From Elusimicrobiota bacterium (GTDB lineage Bacteria; Elusimicrobiota; Elusimicrobia; UBA1565): 64,000 bases of DNA. The stretch spans positions 12,457 to 76,456 of the forward strand of contig DMEZ01000032.1 in assembly GCA_003450735.1 (NCBI GenBank). Reading direction: 5' to 3'. A program made the translations under genes and the position numbers. Every line of letters starts with the position of its first letter. Positions within the stretch are counted from its first letter, which is position 1. Of this stretch, positions 50,184 to 58,258 are shown piece by piece. The notes under the pieces were generated by a model. That model did not search any database, was not told where the DNA came from, and saw nothing but the letters and a program-made list of their open reading frames with translations.

Positions 50184-51293
50184 ATGGCTGATCCCTATAA
50201 GGACTATCTGGACGACTTCAACCGCCAGGTCGACTCGGCCATGCGCGAGCAGGCGGCGCTTCCGAAAGGAGACCCCCTTCAGTCCCTGCGCCGCGCCCTG
50301 AGCGAGTTCGAGTCCTGGTGGCGGGGGGAGAACCCCGAGGAAAAGAAGGACGTCTTCGCGGCGGCGCCCCAGAGCGCCCTCGTCCCCGACGGCCTCCGGC
50401 ACGACCTGCAGGCCGCCCGGGAGGAGATCCGCGAGCTGAAGGCGTCGCTCCCCGCGCCGGCCCCCTCCGTCGACGAACGCGCCTCCCTCGCCGAGCTCGA
50501 GCGTCTGCGCCAGGAGCGCGAGGACCAGCGCCGCTACATCGCCAAGCTCCAGGAGGAGATGGGCGCGGCCGAGAACCAGTTCGCGCGGGCCCAGGACGGC
50601 TACGAGGCGACCATCCGCCGCCTGGAGGAGCAGGGGCGCGGCGTGTCCGAGCGCGTCGCCGGCCTCCAGCAGGACAAGACCTTCCTGGAGTCGCAGGTGT
50701 CCCGCTTCGCCGAGCGCATCCGGGAGCTCGAGGGCGACCTGGAAGTCTCGCGAGCCAACGGCGCCTCTCTGGAGCGGGAGGCCCTGGAGCTCAAGGGCCG
50801 CATGGCCGAGCTGCAGCGGACGACCGCGAAGCTCGAGACCCTGAACGCCGCGCTCGAGGGGGCCCTCTCCGAGCTCCGGGTGCAGACCGCGGCCGGGCAG
50901 GAGCGCCTCCTCCGCAGCCGCGAGAACCTCGAGAACGAACTCGGCGAAGGCCGCCGCGGCCTCGAGCGGGCCGTGCGCGCCGCCGACGACATCCGCAAGG
51001 CCCTGGCCGAGCAGCGCGGGCAGGCCGAGGCGATGACGGCCGACATGCGCAAGGCGCTCGACGAACAGCGCCAGGAGCTCCAGTCCCGGCTGGGCGGCCA
51101 GAGCCAGGACGTCCAGAAGCAGCTGGTCGACCAGCGCCTCGAGCTCGACCGCCAGCTGCGCTCCACCACCCAATTCCTCGAGACCAAGCTCCGAGAGATC
51201 GAGCGCGAGGCCGCCGCCCATTACGACGAGGTGCGCGCACTGCTCGACAACCTCTGCGGCGTCCTCCGCAAAAAAGAGGAGGGGACGCAGTGA
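50184..51293 (+). CDS. Long coiled-coil protein
   Basis: The protein has 369 residues. Apart from a short N-terminal globular stretch (to about 55), it is a continuous run of heptad-like, Glu/Arg/Leu-rich sequence with repeated EL, LE, RE and QL pairs, typical of a long parallel coiled coil. There is no signal peptide or membrane helix. The stop overlaps the GTG of the next gene, which also encodes a coiled-coil protein, so the two may form a filament or tether together. No family is recognised. Confidence 0.75.
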   Translation: MADPYKDYLDDFNRQVDSAMREQAALPKGDPLQSLRRALSEFESWWRGENPEEKKDVFAAAPQSALVPDGLRHDLQAAREEIRELKASLPAPAPSVDERASLAELERLRQEREDQRRYIAKLQEEMGAAENQFARAQDGYEATIRRLEEQGRGVSERVAGLQQDKTFLESQVSRFAERIRELEGDLEVSRANGASLEREALELKGRMAELQRTTAKLETLNAALEGALSELRVQTAAGQERLLRSRENLENELGEGRRGLERAVRAADDIRKALAEQRGQAEAMTADMRKALDEQRQELQSRLGGQSQDVQKQLVDQRLELDRQLRSTTQFLETKLREIEREAAAHYDEVRALLDNLCGVLRKKEEGTQ

Positions 51294-52339
51294 AGTACTG
51301 GGTCTACGCCAACGGCGAAGTGCCCGGAGCCTACCCGCCCGAGGAGCTCGCGGCCATGCCCGGCTTCGCGGAGACCTCCATGGTCTGCCCGGCCGAAGGC
51401 GGCATCGAGAACCGCAACTGGCGCCACGCCGGCGAGTTCCAAGAGCTCACGGAAGCCCTCTCCGCGCGCAAGCGCGCCGCCGCGGCGCCGCCCGCCCCGA
51501 CCGACCGGGTCCTCCCCGCCCCCATCGGCCCGGAGGACATCCTCAACGACGCCTCCTCCAAGATCTTCCTGCACGTCTCCGACCTCATGCGGGAGCTCGA
51601 GAACCGCCGCGAGGAGCGCGCGCTCACCCAGGCCCTCCAGCGGCAGATCGTGGAGCTCAAGAACGAGCTCCTCGCCGCGCGGGAGCGCATCCGCCACCTG
51701 GAGGACCGCGCCGCCCTCATCCCCGATTTCGAGGTGCGCGAGCGCAAGCTCCAGGAGAGCCTGGCCGAGACCCGACAGCAGCTCGAGAAGCTCCCGCTGG
51801 TCGAGCAGGCCCTGAAGACGGCCCACGATGAGGCGGAAGCGGAGCGCCGGAGGGCCGAGCAGACCGCCGGAGCGCTCGAGCGCCAGAAGAGCGTCAGCGC
51901 CGAGCTCTCGCACGAGCTGGCCGACAAGGAGCTCACCCTGGCCCGGGCCTTCGGCATCATCCGGCGCCTGGAGGAGACCCTGGGCGGCATCGTCCCGGGC
52001 GCCGCCTCGGGCATCGCCCCGCGGGTGCCGGAGGCCGCGGCCCATCTGGCCTCGGCGTCGGCCCCCCAGGAGCCCCCGCCGCCGCCCCCGCCGCCGGCTG
52101 AGTCTCCCCGGCCCGAGGCGCGCACGGTCGAAGAGATCTCCGCCGCCCTGCCCCTACCCGAGCCCGCCCCACTGGAAGAGCCCGCTCCGGCCGCCCTCCC
52201 CTCCGCGAAAGGAGAACCTCAGCGCTCCGAGGACGGCGGCCCCATGGCCGCCGCCGAAGAACCCATCCCGCCCGCCCCCGTCCCGACGGCGAAAGACAAG
52301 ATTTTCGCTTGGCTTAAAAGCATAATCCCGCTAAAATAA
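51290..52339 (+). CDS. GYF-like domain plus coiled-coil protein
   Basis: The protein has 349 residues from GTG 51290 (GTGA overlap). The N-terminal 55 residues resemble a GYF_2-type domain (YWVYANGEVPGAYPPEELAAMPGF), which often binds proline-rich peptides. A coiled coil follows (about 110-235), then a Pro/Ala/Glu-rich tail including a run of ten prolines near residue 265. The C terminus is a short amphipathic or hydrophobic segment (IFAWLKSIIPLK) that could bind a membrane. Confidence 0.7.
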   Translation: MKYWVYANGEVPGAYPPEELAAMPGFAETSMVCPAEGGIENRNWRHAGEFQELTEALSARKRAAAAPPAPTDRVLPAPIGPEDILNDASSKIFLHVSDLMRELENRREERALTQALQRQIVELKNELLAARERIRHLEDRAALIPDFEVRERKLQESLAETRQQLEKLPLVEQALKTAHDEAEAERRRAEQTAGALERQKSVSAELSHELADKELTLARAFGIIRRLEETLGGIVPGAASGIAPRVPEAAAHLASASAPQEPPPPPPPPAESPRPEARTVEEISAALPLPEPAPLEEPAPAALPSAKGEPQRSEDGGPMAAAEEPIPPAPVPTAKDKIFAWLKSIIPLK

Positions 52340-52342
52340 CCC

Positions 52343-52400
52343 TCCTCGCGGGGGGCCTACCAGGCGAGGCCCAATGGACCTACAAGGGCCTAGCCTTCCG
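52343..52400. repeat. GGCCTA-rich intergenic spacer
   Basis: The spacer carries GGGCCTACC, AGGCCC, GGACCTAC and GGGCCTAGCC, giving overlapping inverted repeats. The first pair (GGGCCT/AGGCCC) follows the 52339 stop closely and may act as a terminator. Confidence 0.4.
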
Positions 52401-52413
52401 GCCTGATTTTTGA

Positions 52414-52419
52414 TATAAT
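52414..52419 (+). promoter_or_regulatory. -10 element of the yggS-DUF167 operon
   Basis: TATAAT in the context GATATAATGG predicts a start near 52426, leaving a leader of about 33 bases to ATG 52459. No convincing -35 is seen. Confidence 0.45.
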
Positions 52420-52458
52420 GGCTTATCAGGATGGACGGGAAGGCGGCCTCCCGAACAC

Positions 52459-53142
52459 ATGGTCCTTGAAAGGCTGAGCGAGATCCAAAGGCGCATCGAG
52501 CAGGCCGCCCAACGGTGCGACCGGGACCCCTCAAAAGTGGAGCTCATGGCGGTGGTCAAATACGCCGCCACGGAGGACGTACGCACCCTGCTCCGCTCCG
52601 GCCGGCTGAGGTTCTGCGCGGAAAGCCGCGTCCAGGACGCCCAGCGGCGCAGAGCCGAGTTGGGAGAGGACGCCGGGAAGGCTTCCTGGCGCTTCATCGG
52701 GCATCTGCAGACCAACAAGGCCCGGGCGGCCGCGGAGCTCTTCGACTCCATCGACTCCGTGGACTCCCTGAAGCTGGCGAGGGCGCTCGACAAGCAGTTG
52801 GCCGACGCCGGCGCCCAGAAGAAGGTCCTGCTCCAGGTCAAGCTGAGCAGCCGGGAGACCCAGTCGGGCATCCTCCCGGAGGAGCTGGACGCCTTCAAGG
52901 CCGCGCTCCGAGAGACTCCCAGGCTGAAGCCTTGCGGCATGATGGCCATCCTCCCGATGATCGAGCCGGTGGAGGCGGTGAGGCCCTTCTGTAAGGAATT
53001 CAAGAAGATTTTCGATCGGCATTTTCCGGAAGACAGCATCCCCGAGCGGTTCCTGTCGGCCGGAATGAGCCGAGACTACGAGATCGCAGTGGAAGAAGGC
53101 GCGAACTTGTTGCGTATCGGCACCGCTCTATTCGAAGGCTGA
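52459..53142 (+). CDS. yggS: YggS/PLPBP-family PLP-homeostasis protein
   Basis: The protein has 227 residues. The PLP lysine lies in VELMAVVKYA; FIGHLQTNKAR and FLSAGMSRDYEIAVEEGANLLRIGTALFEG are the other family signatures. YggS/PROSC proteins bind PLP and balance vitamin B6 and amino-acid pools without clear enzyme activity. It is followed 46 bases on by a DUF167 gene, a very common pairing in bacteria (often within cell-division gene neighbourhoods). Confidence 0.93.
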   Translation: MVLERLSEIQRRIEQAAQRCDRDPSKVELMAVVKYAATEDVRTLLRSGRLRFCAESRVQDAQRRRAELGEDAGKASWRFIGHLQTNKARAAAELFDSIDSVDSLKLARALDKQLADAGAQKKVLLQVKLSSRETQSGILPEELDAFKAALRETPRLKPCGMMAILPMIEPVEAVRPFCKEFKKIFDRHFPEDSIPERFLSAGMSRDYEIAVEEGANLLRIGTALFEG

Positions 53143-53188
53143 GCGGACCGTATACCGTGGAACGCCGCACTTGCAAGGAGAATGCAGA

Positions 53189-53452
53189 ATGATCGTGAAA
53201 GTGCGTGTCATCCCGAATGCCATCGAGAACGAAGTGGTCAGCCGGATCGGCAGCGTCCTGAGGGTCAAGGTCACCGCGAGCGAAGTCAACGAAGAGGCGA
53301 ACAACGCCCTGCGGTACTACCTTGCCGAGTTCTTCGAGGTCCCGCCCCGCACCGTGAACATCATCCGAGGCGCCAAGGGCCGCGAGAAGACCGTCGAGAT
53401 CACCGGCCAGACCGAAGAGTCGCTCAAACGCGTGATGGAGTCCATCCCCTGA
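53189..53452 (+). CDS. yggU: DUF167 (YggU-family) protein
   Basis: The protein has 87 residues from ATG 53189, chosen for its CAAGGAG ribosome site; a TTG 18 bases upstream is less likely. The family pattern is VKVRVIPNAIENEV, LRVKVTAS and a NIIRGAKGREKTVEI strand. Function is unknown, but it is conserved beside yggS. A strong terminator follows. Confidence 0.88.
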   Translation: MIVKVRVIPNAIENEVVSRIGSVLRVKVTASEVNEEANNALRYYLAEFFEVPPRTVNIIRGAKGREKTVEITGQTEESLKRVMESIP

Positions 53453-53470
53453 ACCCCTCCGTCTAAAGAG

Positions 53471-53506
53471 ACCCCCGTACGGCGCCGCCGTGCGGGGGTT
53501 TTCTTT
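53471..53506 (+). terminator. Rho-independent terminator after DUF167 gene
   Basis: A 13-bp stem (ACCCCCGTACGGC with GCCGTGCGGGGGT, one G-U pair) and a 3-base loop are followed by TTTTCTTT. It is the clearest intrinsic terminator in the window and lies 18 bases past the stop. Confidence 0.9.
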
Positions 53507-53514
53507 GACCCCCC

Positions 53515-54552
53515 ATGGAAATGACCAAGAAAGACACGATCGACGCGATCCGCCCCGCCTACTGGAGGGCCGAGGCCCTCTATGCCCTCGACCAGCGCCT
53601 CCTGCCCCACCGGCAGGTGGTCGTCCGCCTCTCGACCCCAGAGGCCGTCGCGGCCGCCATCCGGGACATGCTCCTGCGCGGCGCCCCGCTCATCGGGGTG
53701 GCCGCCGCCTACGGCTATGCCATGGCGGCCAAGCGGCCCGCCTCCCTGGAGAAGGCCGCCAGGCTCCTGCTCGCCTCCCGGCCGACCGCGGTCAACCTGG
53801 CGCACGCCCTCCGCCGCATGCGGGCCAAGGCGGCCGAGCTCCGGCGCGCCGGGGTGAGAGACCTGTACGCGCCCCTCCTGGAGGAGGCCCATGCCTTCTT
53901 CCGGGAAGACCTCGAGGCCAACCGGCGCATGTCGGAGTTCGGGGCCCGCCTGCTCAAGCCGGGCTCCACGGTCATGACCCACTGCAACGCGGGCGCGCTG
54001 TGCGCATCCGGGATCGGAACGGCCCTCGGCGTCATCCGCCGGGCCTTCCGCCAGGGCCGCGTCCGCCGGGCCTACGCCTGCGAGACCCGCCCCTACCTGC
54101 AAGGCAGCCGCCTGACCCTCTGGGAGCTGATGCGGGAGGGCATCCCGGCCGAGCTCCTCTGCGACAACATGGCCGCCCACATCATGAAGACGGAGCGGGT
54201 GGACGCCGTCATCGTGGGCGCCGACCGCATCGCGGCCAACGCCGACGCGGCCAACAAGATCGGCACCTACGGGCTCGCCATCCTCGCGCGCTACCATGGG
54301 GTGCCCTTCTTCGTGGCCGCTCCGTCCACCACGGTGGACTTCTCCATCCCCGACGGGGGGCAGATCCCCATCGAGGAGCGCAGCATCCGCGAAGTGGTGG
54401 AGGTGTTCGGCAGGAGCATCGCCCCGAAAGGCGCGAAGGCGCGGCACCCGGCCTTCGACGTCACGCCTCACGGGCTCATCACGGCCATCATCACGGAGAA
54501 GGGCGTCGTGAAGCCCCCGGACCGCCGGAGGCTGAAGGCCGTGCTGGGCTAA
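53515..54552 (+). CDS. mtnA: S-methyl-5-thioribose-1-phosphate isomerase family
   Basis: The protein has 345 residues. It is related to eIF2B and MtnA: LRGAPLIGVAAAYGYAMA, the catalytic Cys in THCNAGALC (about C157) and the catalytic Asp in VGADRIAANADAANKIGTY (about D237). MtnA isomerises methylthioribose-1-phosphate in the methionine salvage pathway. No other mtn gene is nearby, so it could serve another sugar-phosphate isomerisation. ATG 53515 follows the terminator by 8 bases; ATG 53521 is also possible. Confidence 0.88.
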   Translation: MEMTKKDTIDAIRPAYWRAEALYALDQRLLPHRQVVVRLSTPEAVAAAIRDMLLRGAPLIGVAAAYGYAMAAKRPASLEKAARLLLASRPTAVNLAHALRRMRAKAAELRRAGVRDLYAPLLEEAHAFFREDLEANRRMSEFGARLLKPGSTVMTHCNAGALCASGIGTALGVIRRAFRQGRVRRAYACETRPYLQGSRLTLWELMREGIPAELLCDNMAAHIMKTERVDAVIVGADRIAANADAANKIGTYGLAILARYHGVPFFVAAPSTTVDFSIPDGGQIPIEERSIREVVEVFGRSIAPKGAKARHPAFDVTPHGLITAIITEKGVVKPPDRRRLKAVLG

Positions 54553-55136
54553 GGTTTCTCGGCAGAGGGGTTCGGGCGCAGGTCGTCGAGGCGTCCCATG
54601 AAGCGGGCGACGTCGCCCGCCGCCTCCTTGAACTCCGCGATCTCGGCCAGCCGCTTGGACACCGCTTCGATCAGGCTGCGCTCTTCCTTCAGGAAAGGCC
54701 CCTCGTCCTTCATGGGCATCTCCTGGAGGTAGCCGACCTCCAGCCGCCCGATGTCGCGCCCCCGGGATACGATGCGGCAGGACTGCCGCCAGGGGGTCTC
54801 ACGGTAGTTGAGCGTGCGGTACTCCTTCCCGCGCAGGAGGATGCGGGCATAGGCGATGTCCGGATACTGCAGGGCCTTCGGGAGGATGTCCGACGCGCGC
54901 CGGAGCAGTTCCTCCAGGGTCGCGTCGGGGTTCTCGAGCAGCTTGGAGACGCCGTAGAGGCAGTCCAGCTCCTTGACGCGCTCGTTGAGCTCCCGGGTGC
55001 GCTTCTTCAGGGAGTCCTCCAGCCAGCGCACCTCCTCCTTGAACTGGTCGAGGCGGCTCTCCATCTCGCGCAGGCGGCGATGGGTCTCGGCGAGAGCGTC
55101 GATGAGCTGCTCTTTGGGGATCTCTTCGTAGCGCAT
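54549..55136 (-). CDS. Stand-alone GAF-like sensor with coiled coil
   Basis: The protein has 195 residues. A coiled coil (about 15-60) leads into a domain with LDCLYGVSKLLENPD, ILPKALQYPDIAYARILL, ETPWRQSCRI and DEGPFLKEERSLIEAVSKRLAEI. I recognise this as the GAF-type sensory domain usually found at the N terminus of histidine kinases, but here no kinase follows. The stop overlaps that of mtnA in a convergent pair. It probably binds a ligand and signals through its helices to another protein. Confidence 0.65.
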   Translation of the reverse strand: MRYEEIPKEQLIDALAETHRRLREMESRLDQFKEEVRWLEDSLKKRTRELNERVKELDCLYGVSKLLENPDATLEELLRRASDILPKALQYPDIAYARILLRGKEYRTLNYRETPWRQSCRIVSRGRDIGRLEVGYLQEMPMKDEGPFLKEERSLIEAVSKRLAEIAEFKEAAGDVARFMGRLDDLRPNPSAEKP

Positions 55137-55193
55137 ATCCGGGCGCGGTCATGATACCATGAGAGCCGCCAGGTATAAAAGTCCTTGAAAAGC

Positions 55194-56168
55194 ATGGCGG
55201 GACTGTACTTTACTACGCGCATGGTCCATCTCCTGGCCGTCCTGGCCCTCTGCTCCGCCGCGGCGGAGCCCGCCCGACCCCTCCTCAGGCTCCAGGGCGT
55301 GGAGGCCGCCGCCGATTCGGTGACCCTCCAGTTGAGCGGCCCCGTCCAGTACAACGTCTTCGCCACCAGCGTCCCGCCGCGCCTGGTCGTGGACCTGCTC
55401 GACACGGCCTGCGCCGTCCCCTCGAAGACGTTCGAGGTCTCCGGCTCCGCGCTCAAGCGCGTGCGCGCGGCCCAGTTCGCCCGCAAGCCGGACGCCATCA
55501 CGAGGGTCGTCCTCGACCTCGAGCGCATCGCGGCCTACCAGGTCCGAGCCTCGGAGGGCCGCATGACCATCCTCCTGGAGGGGTCCCAGGCTCCCGCCCC
55601 GCCCGCGAAGGAGGAGGCGCCGCGCCGCCTCATGAACTACACCGGCTTCGTCACCGACGCCTCCGGCCGCCCCCTGGAGGGCCGCCAGAACCTGCGCTTC
55701 ACCGTCACCCGGACGGGCTCGGCGCCCCTCTGGAGCGACGCCTTCGAGGTCGAGGTCAAGTCCGGCGTCTTCTCCGTCAAGCTGGGCGAACGGACGCCCC
55801 TGCCCCCCGAAGCCTTCGACCTGGAGTCCCGCATCGAGGTCACGCCGGCCCCGCAGGCCGCCCCCGCGCCGTCTTCGGCCGTGCTGGAAGCGACCCCGGC
55901 CCCCGGCGCGCCCGCCCCGCGGGCCCGGGTGCTCGCCGGCATCCAGTACTGGGCCCAGCTCGGCTCTTTCGTCGACCCCGCGCGCGCGATGCTGCTGGTC
56001 AAATCCCTCGACTCCGCCGGCCAGAAGGCCGGGGTGGCCTCGGGACGCACGAAGGGCGTGGAGTACCACATGGTCCGCGTCGGGCCCTTCGAGACGAAGG
56101 CCCAGGCCCAGGACGCCGCGGCGAAGCTCGCCGCCCAGGGCTACCCGGCCATCGTGGTGAAGCGTTGA
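55194..56168 (+). CDS. Exported AMIN and SPOR domain protein
   Basis: The protein has about 324 residues from ATG 55194; ATG 55221, close behind a TACTTT element, is an alternative. A signal sequence (MVHLLAVLALCSAAAEP) is followed by an AMIN domain (about 30-125; VTLQLSGPVQYNVFA, PRLVVDLLDTA, RVVLDLE), a middle beta domain, a Pro/Ala linker and a C-terminal SPOR domain (YWAQLGSFVDPARAMLL...YHMVRVGPFETKAQAQDAA). Both end domains bind peptidoglycan, so it is likely to act at the cell wall, perhaps in division. Confidence 0.85.
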   Translation: MAGLYFTTRMVHLLAVLALCSAAAEPARPLLRLQGVEAAADSVTLQLSGPVQYNVFATSVPPRLVVDLLDTACAVPSKTFEVSGSALKRVRAAQFARKPDAITRVVLDLERIAAYQVRASEGRMTILLEGSQAPAPPAKEEAPRRLMNYTGFVTDASGRPLEGRQNLRFTVTRTGSAPLWSDAFEVEVKSGVFSVKLGERTPLPPEAFDLESRIEVTPAPQAAPAPSSAVLEATPAPGAPAPRARVLAGIQYWAQLGSFVDPARAMLLVKSLDSAGQKAGVASGRTKGVEYHMVRVGPFETKAQAQDAAAKLAAQGYPAIVVKR

Positions 56169-56199
56169 AGCCGCAGACCCCCGGAGAGAGGAGAGGAAC

Positions 56200-57261
56200 A
56201 TGAGCGCCGAAGATAAGTCCAAGAAGGGCGAGGACGTCCTGAGCCGGCAGGTGGTCTACGACGGGGAAGGCTACACCCGCGAGGGCATCGAGAAGATGCT
56301 CACGGACTACCAGTCCAAGAACTCCGTGGACCTCCAGAAGTTCGACGAGCTCTCCGGGTCCTACCAGCGTCTCTCGAAGGACATGACCCAGGACATCGGC
56401 GAGCAGAAGAGCGTCATGGACTACCTGGGCAACATCTTCTCCCTCAACCAGGTGGGCACCAACCTCAAGGGCCTGCTCCAGCGCATCCCGGGCCTGGGCG
56501 CGCTCATCCCCGCGCGCGGGCTCAAGGAACTGCTCAACGAGAAGATCGAGATCGCCCAGCGGCGCGTGCAGGAGGTGGGCAACTACCTCGACACCCTGCA
56601 GGCCGACATCAAGAACCTCCAGGACGACATCACCCGCCTCAACAAGAAGATGGTCTCCGCGGCCCAGAACAAGGAGAAGGCCGCCCTCTACGTGCTCGAC
56701 CTCGAGGAGGCCCGCAAGCGGCTCGAGACCCAGCTCGCGGGCATCGCCGACCCGAAGTCCCTCGAGGCGCGGGAGATGCAGGCCAAGATCGACGAGGTGC
56801 GCAAGCTCATCTACGAGCACGGGGCCAGGCTGAGGCTCTACGCCAACGCGGCCGAGCGCATCAGCGCCATCGTGAAGATGAGCAACAACTTCCTGGAGAT
56901 CATGACGAACCTGAACTCCAACATGACCCAGCTCTACGAGTCGGGCACCGAGGTGCTCAATGAGCTGCACGGCAACCTCGCGGGCCTGGCGTCCATGTCC
57001 AAGGCGGGCGAGCTCTCCGTCGAGATGCACAAGTCGATGGAATCCCTCAAGAAGAGCGTCAACCGCCTGGCCACCCTGGCCTCGGAGACCTCGCTCTTCC
57101 TCACCAAGAACGTCGACCGCCTGACGAGCGAGATGAAGATGTACGACAAGGAGACGGAGAAGCTCGTCGAGAGCAACCTGGCCGCGGAGAAGGAGATCCG
57201 CGAGAAGCGCATCGACGACACCATCGCGCTGGCCAAGAAGGAGTACGGTCAGCCCGGCTAG
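56200..57261 (+). CDS. Helical coiled-coil protein heading the Hsp90-like operon
   Basis: The protein has 353 residues with a strong GAGAGGAGAGGA ribosome site. It is predicted almost entirely helical, with long heptad stretches (about 110-190, 260-345), and without signal peptide or membrane segment. A central segment LLQRIPGLGALIPARGLKELL could be a hinge or amphipathic turn. It does not match a family I know with confidence. It is followed 13 bases on by an unknown gene, the AAA+ ATPase and the Hsp90-like genes, so it may be a scaffold or client. Confidence 0.75.
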   Translation: MSAEDKSKKGEDVLSRQVVYDGEGYTREGIEKMLTDYQSKNSVDLQKFDELSGSYQRLSKDMTQDIGEQKSVMDYLGNIFSLNQVGTNLKGLLQRIPGLGALIPARGLKELLNEKIEIAQRRVQEVGNYLDTLQADIKNLQDDITRLNKKMVSAAQNKEKAALYVLDLEEARKRLETQLAGIADPKSLEAREMQAKIDEVRKLIYEHGARLRLYANAAERISAIVKMSNNFLEIMTNLNSNMTQLYESGTEVLNELHGNLAGLASMSKAGELSVEMHKSMESLKKSVNRLATLASETSLFLTKNVDRLTSEMKMYDKETEKLVESNLAAEKEIREKRIDDTIALAKKEYGQPG

Positions 57262-57274
57262 CGGAAGCGTCTTC

Positions 57275-58258
57275 GTGCTCCACGCGCCGAGGGCCCATCC
57301 GCTCAGGCCCCTCTCGGGGCAAGACCTCGAGGGCTACTGCGCCTGCGTCTCGCGCCTGGTTTTGGCGGGGCGCCTCAACCACTGGTTCCCCGACCCCTAC
57401 GGCTTCGCGGAATACGTCCGCCTGCTCGCCCCCTCGGCGCGCCAGGGAGTCTACGACGGGGTCCACCTCGACCTCACCACCGGCCTCCCCATCCTGAAGG
57501 ACTTCGTCATGGTCCGTGCCGACCGGGACGTGGCGAAGGACTTCGTCGAGCAGAACGAGGCGCGCCTCGCAGCCGGGCGCAGCCCCACGCCGAAGGTGGC
57601 CGCCAAGCTCGCCTACAACCGCCGCCTGCTCGCCGCGGACCTGCCGCCGCTCACGCGCCTGCAGGTCAAGCTCCGCCGCATCGACCCGGCCCGCAGCGCC
57701 GCCAGCTTCGAGGTGGTCTTCGACAAGATCGACACGGCCGAGATGGTCTTCGTGCGCTACACCCTCCTCCTCGAGCAGGAGGACCGTTCCTGGGGCAGCG
57801 CGTTCCTCGAGCGCAGCGGGGACTACAGCCTGCAGACCGCCGCCTTCCGCGAGAAGATGGAGAAGTTCACCCAGGACGACAGCGAGATCGCCTTCCTGCT
57901 CCTAGGGAAGCTGGAGGGCGTGCGCCTCGAGGAGGTCACCCGCGGCCGCATCGGCCCGCTCTGGAGCCCCTTCTCGTCGGCCCCGGAGGGCTGGTCTTCG
58001 CCGAACGCCTTCATCCTCCACCTCCCGCTCGACCGCGCCTCGACCGACCTTTCCGACGACCGGGACAACGACCCCTTCGAGGACCTGTATCGGCAGTTCC
58101 TCTCGCCCTACTCCCGCCCCCTGGTGGCCGAGGAGGCCCTGCGCCTGGGCTACCGGGTCCACAAGGACCGCAAGTTCGTCTGCACGCGCGAGGCGGAGCC
58201 GGCCCTGCGCTCGAAGCTCCGGGAGGCCCGCACCCAGAACATGGTATACACGATATGA
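57275..58258 (+). CDS. Unknown protein of the AAA+/Hsp90-like operon
   Basis: The protein has 327 residues from GTG 57275 (GGAAG upstream). No known domain is visible. The sequence has mixed alpha/beta character, with a central region of charged strands (VKLRRIDPARSAASFEVVFDKID, VFVRYTLLLEQED) and no signal peptide or membrane helix. The stop overlaps the ATG of the AAA+ gene (ATGA), implying tight co-translation and probably a physical partnership with it. Confidence 0.72.
   Translation: MLHAPRAHPLRPLSGQDLEGYCACVSRLVLAGRLNHWFPDPYGFAEYVRLLAPSARQGVYDGVHLDLTTGLPILKDFVMVRADRDVAKDFVEQNEARLAAGRSPTPKVAAKLAYNRRLLAADLPPLTRLQVKLRRIDPARSAASFEVVFDKIDTAEMVFVRYTLLLEQEDRSWGSAFLERSGDYSLQTAAFREKMEKFTQDDSEIAFLLLGKLEGVRLEEVTRGRIGPLWSPFSSAPEGWSSPNAFILHLPLDRASTDLSDDRDNDPFEDLYRQFLSPYSRPLVAEEALRLGYRVHKDRKFVCTREAEPALRSKLREARTQNMVYTI

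Noticed and set aside
56200..57261. Assignment of the coiled-coil protein to the TelA (tellurite resistance) family
   Set aside because: Length and helical content are similar, but I could not find the family's motifs, so it is left unassigned.
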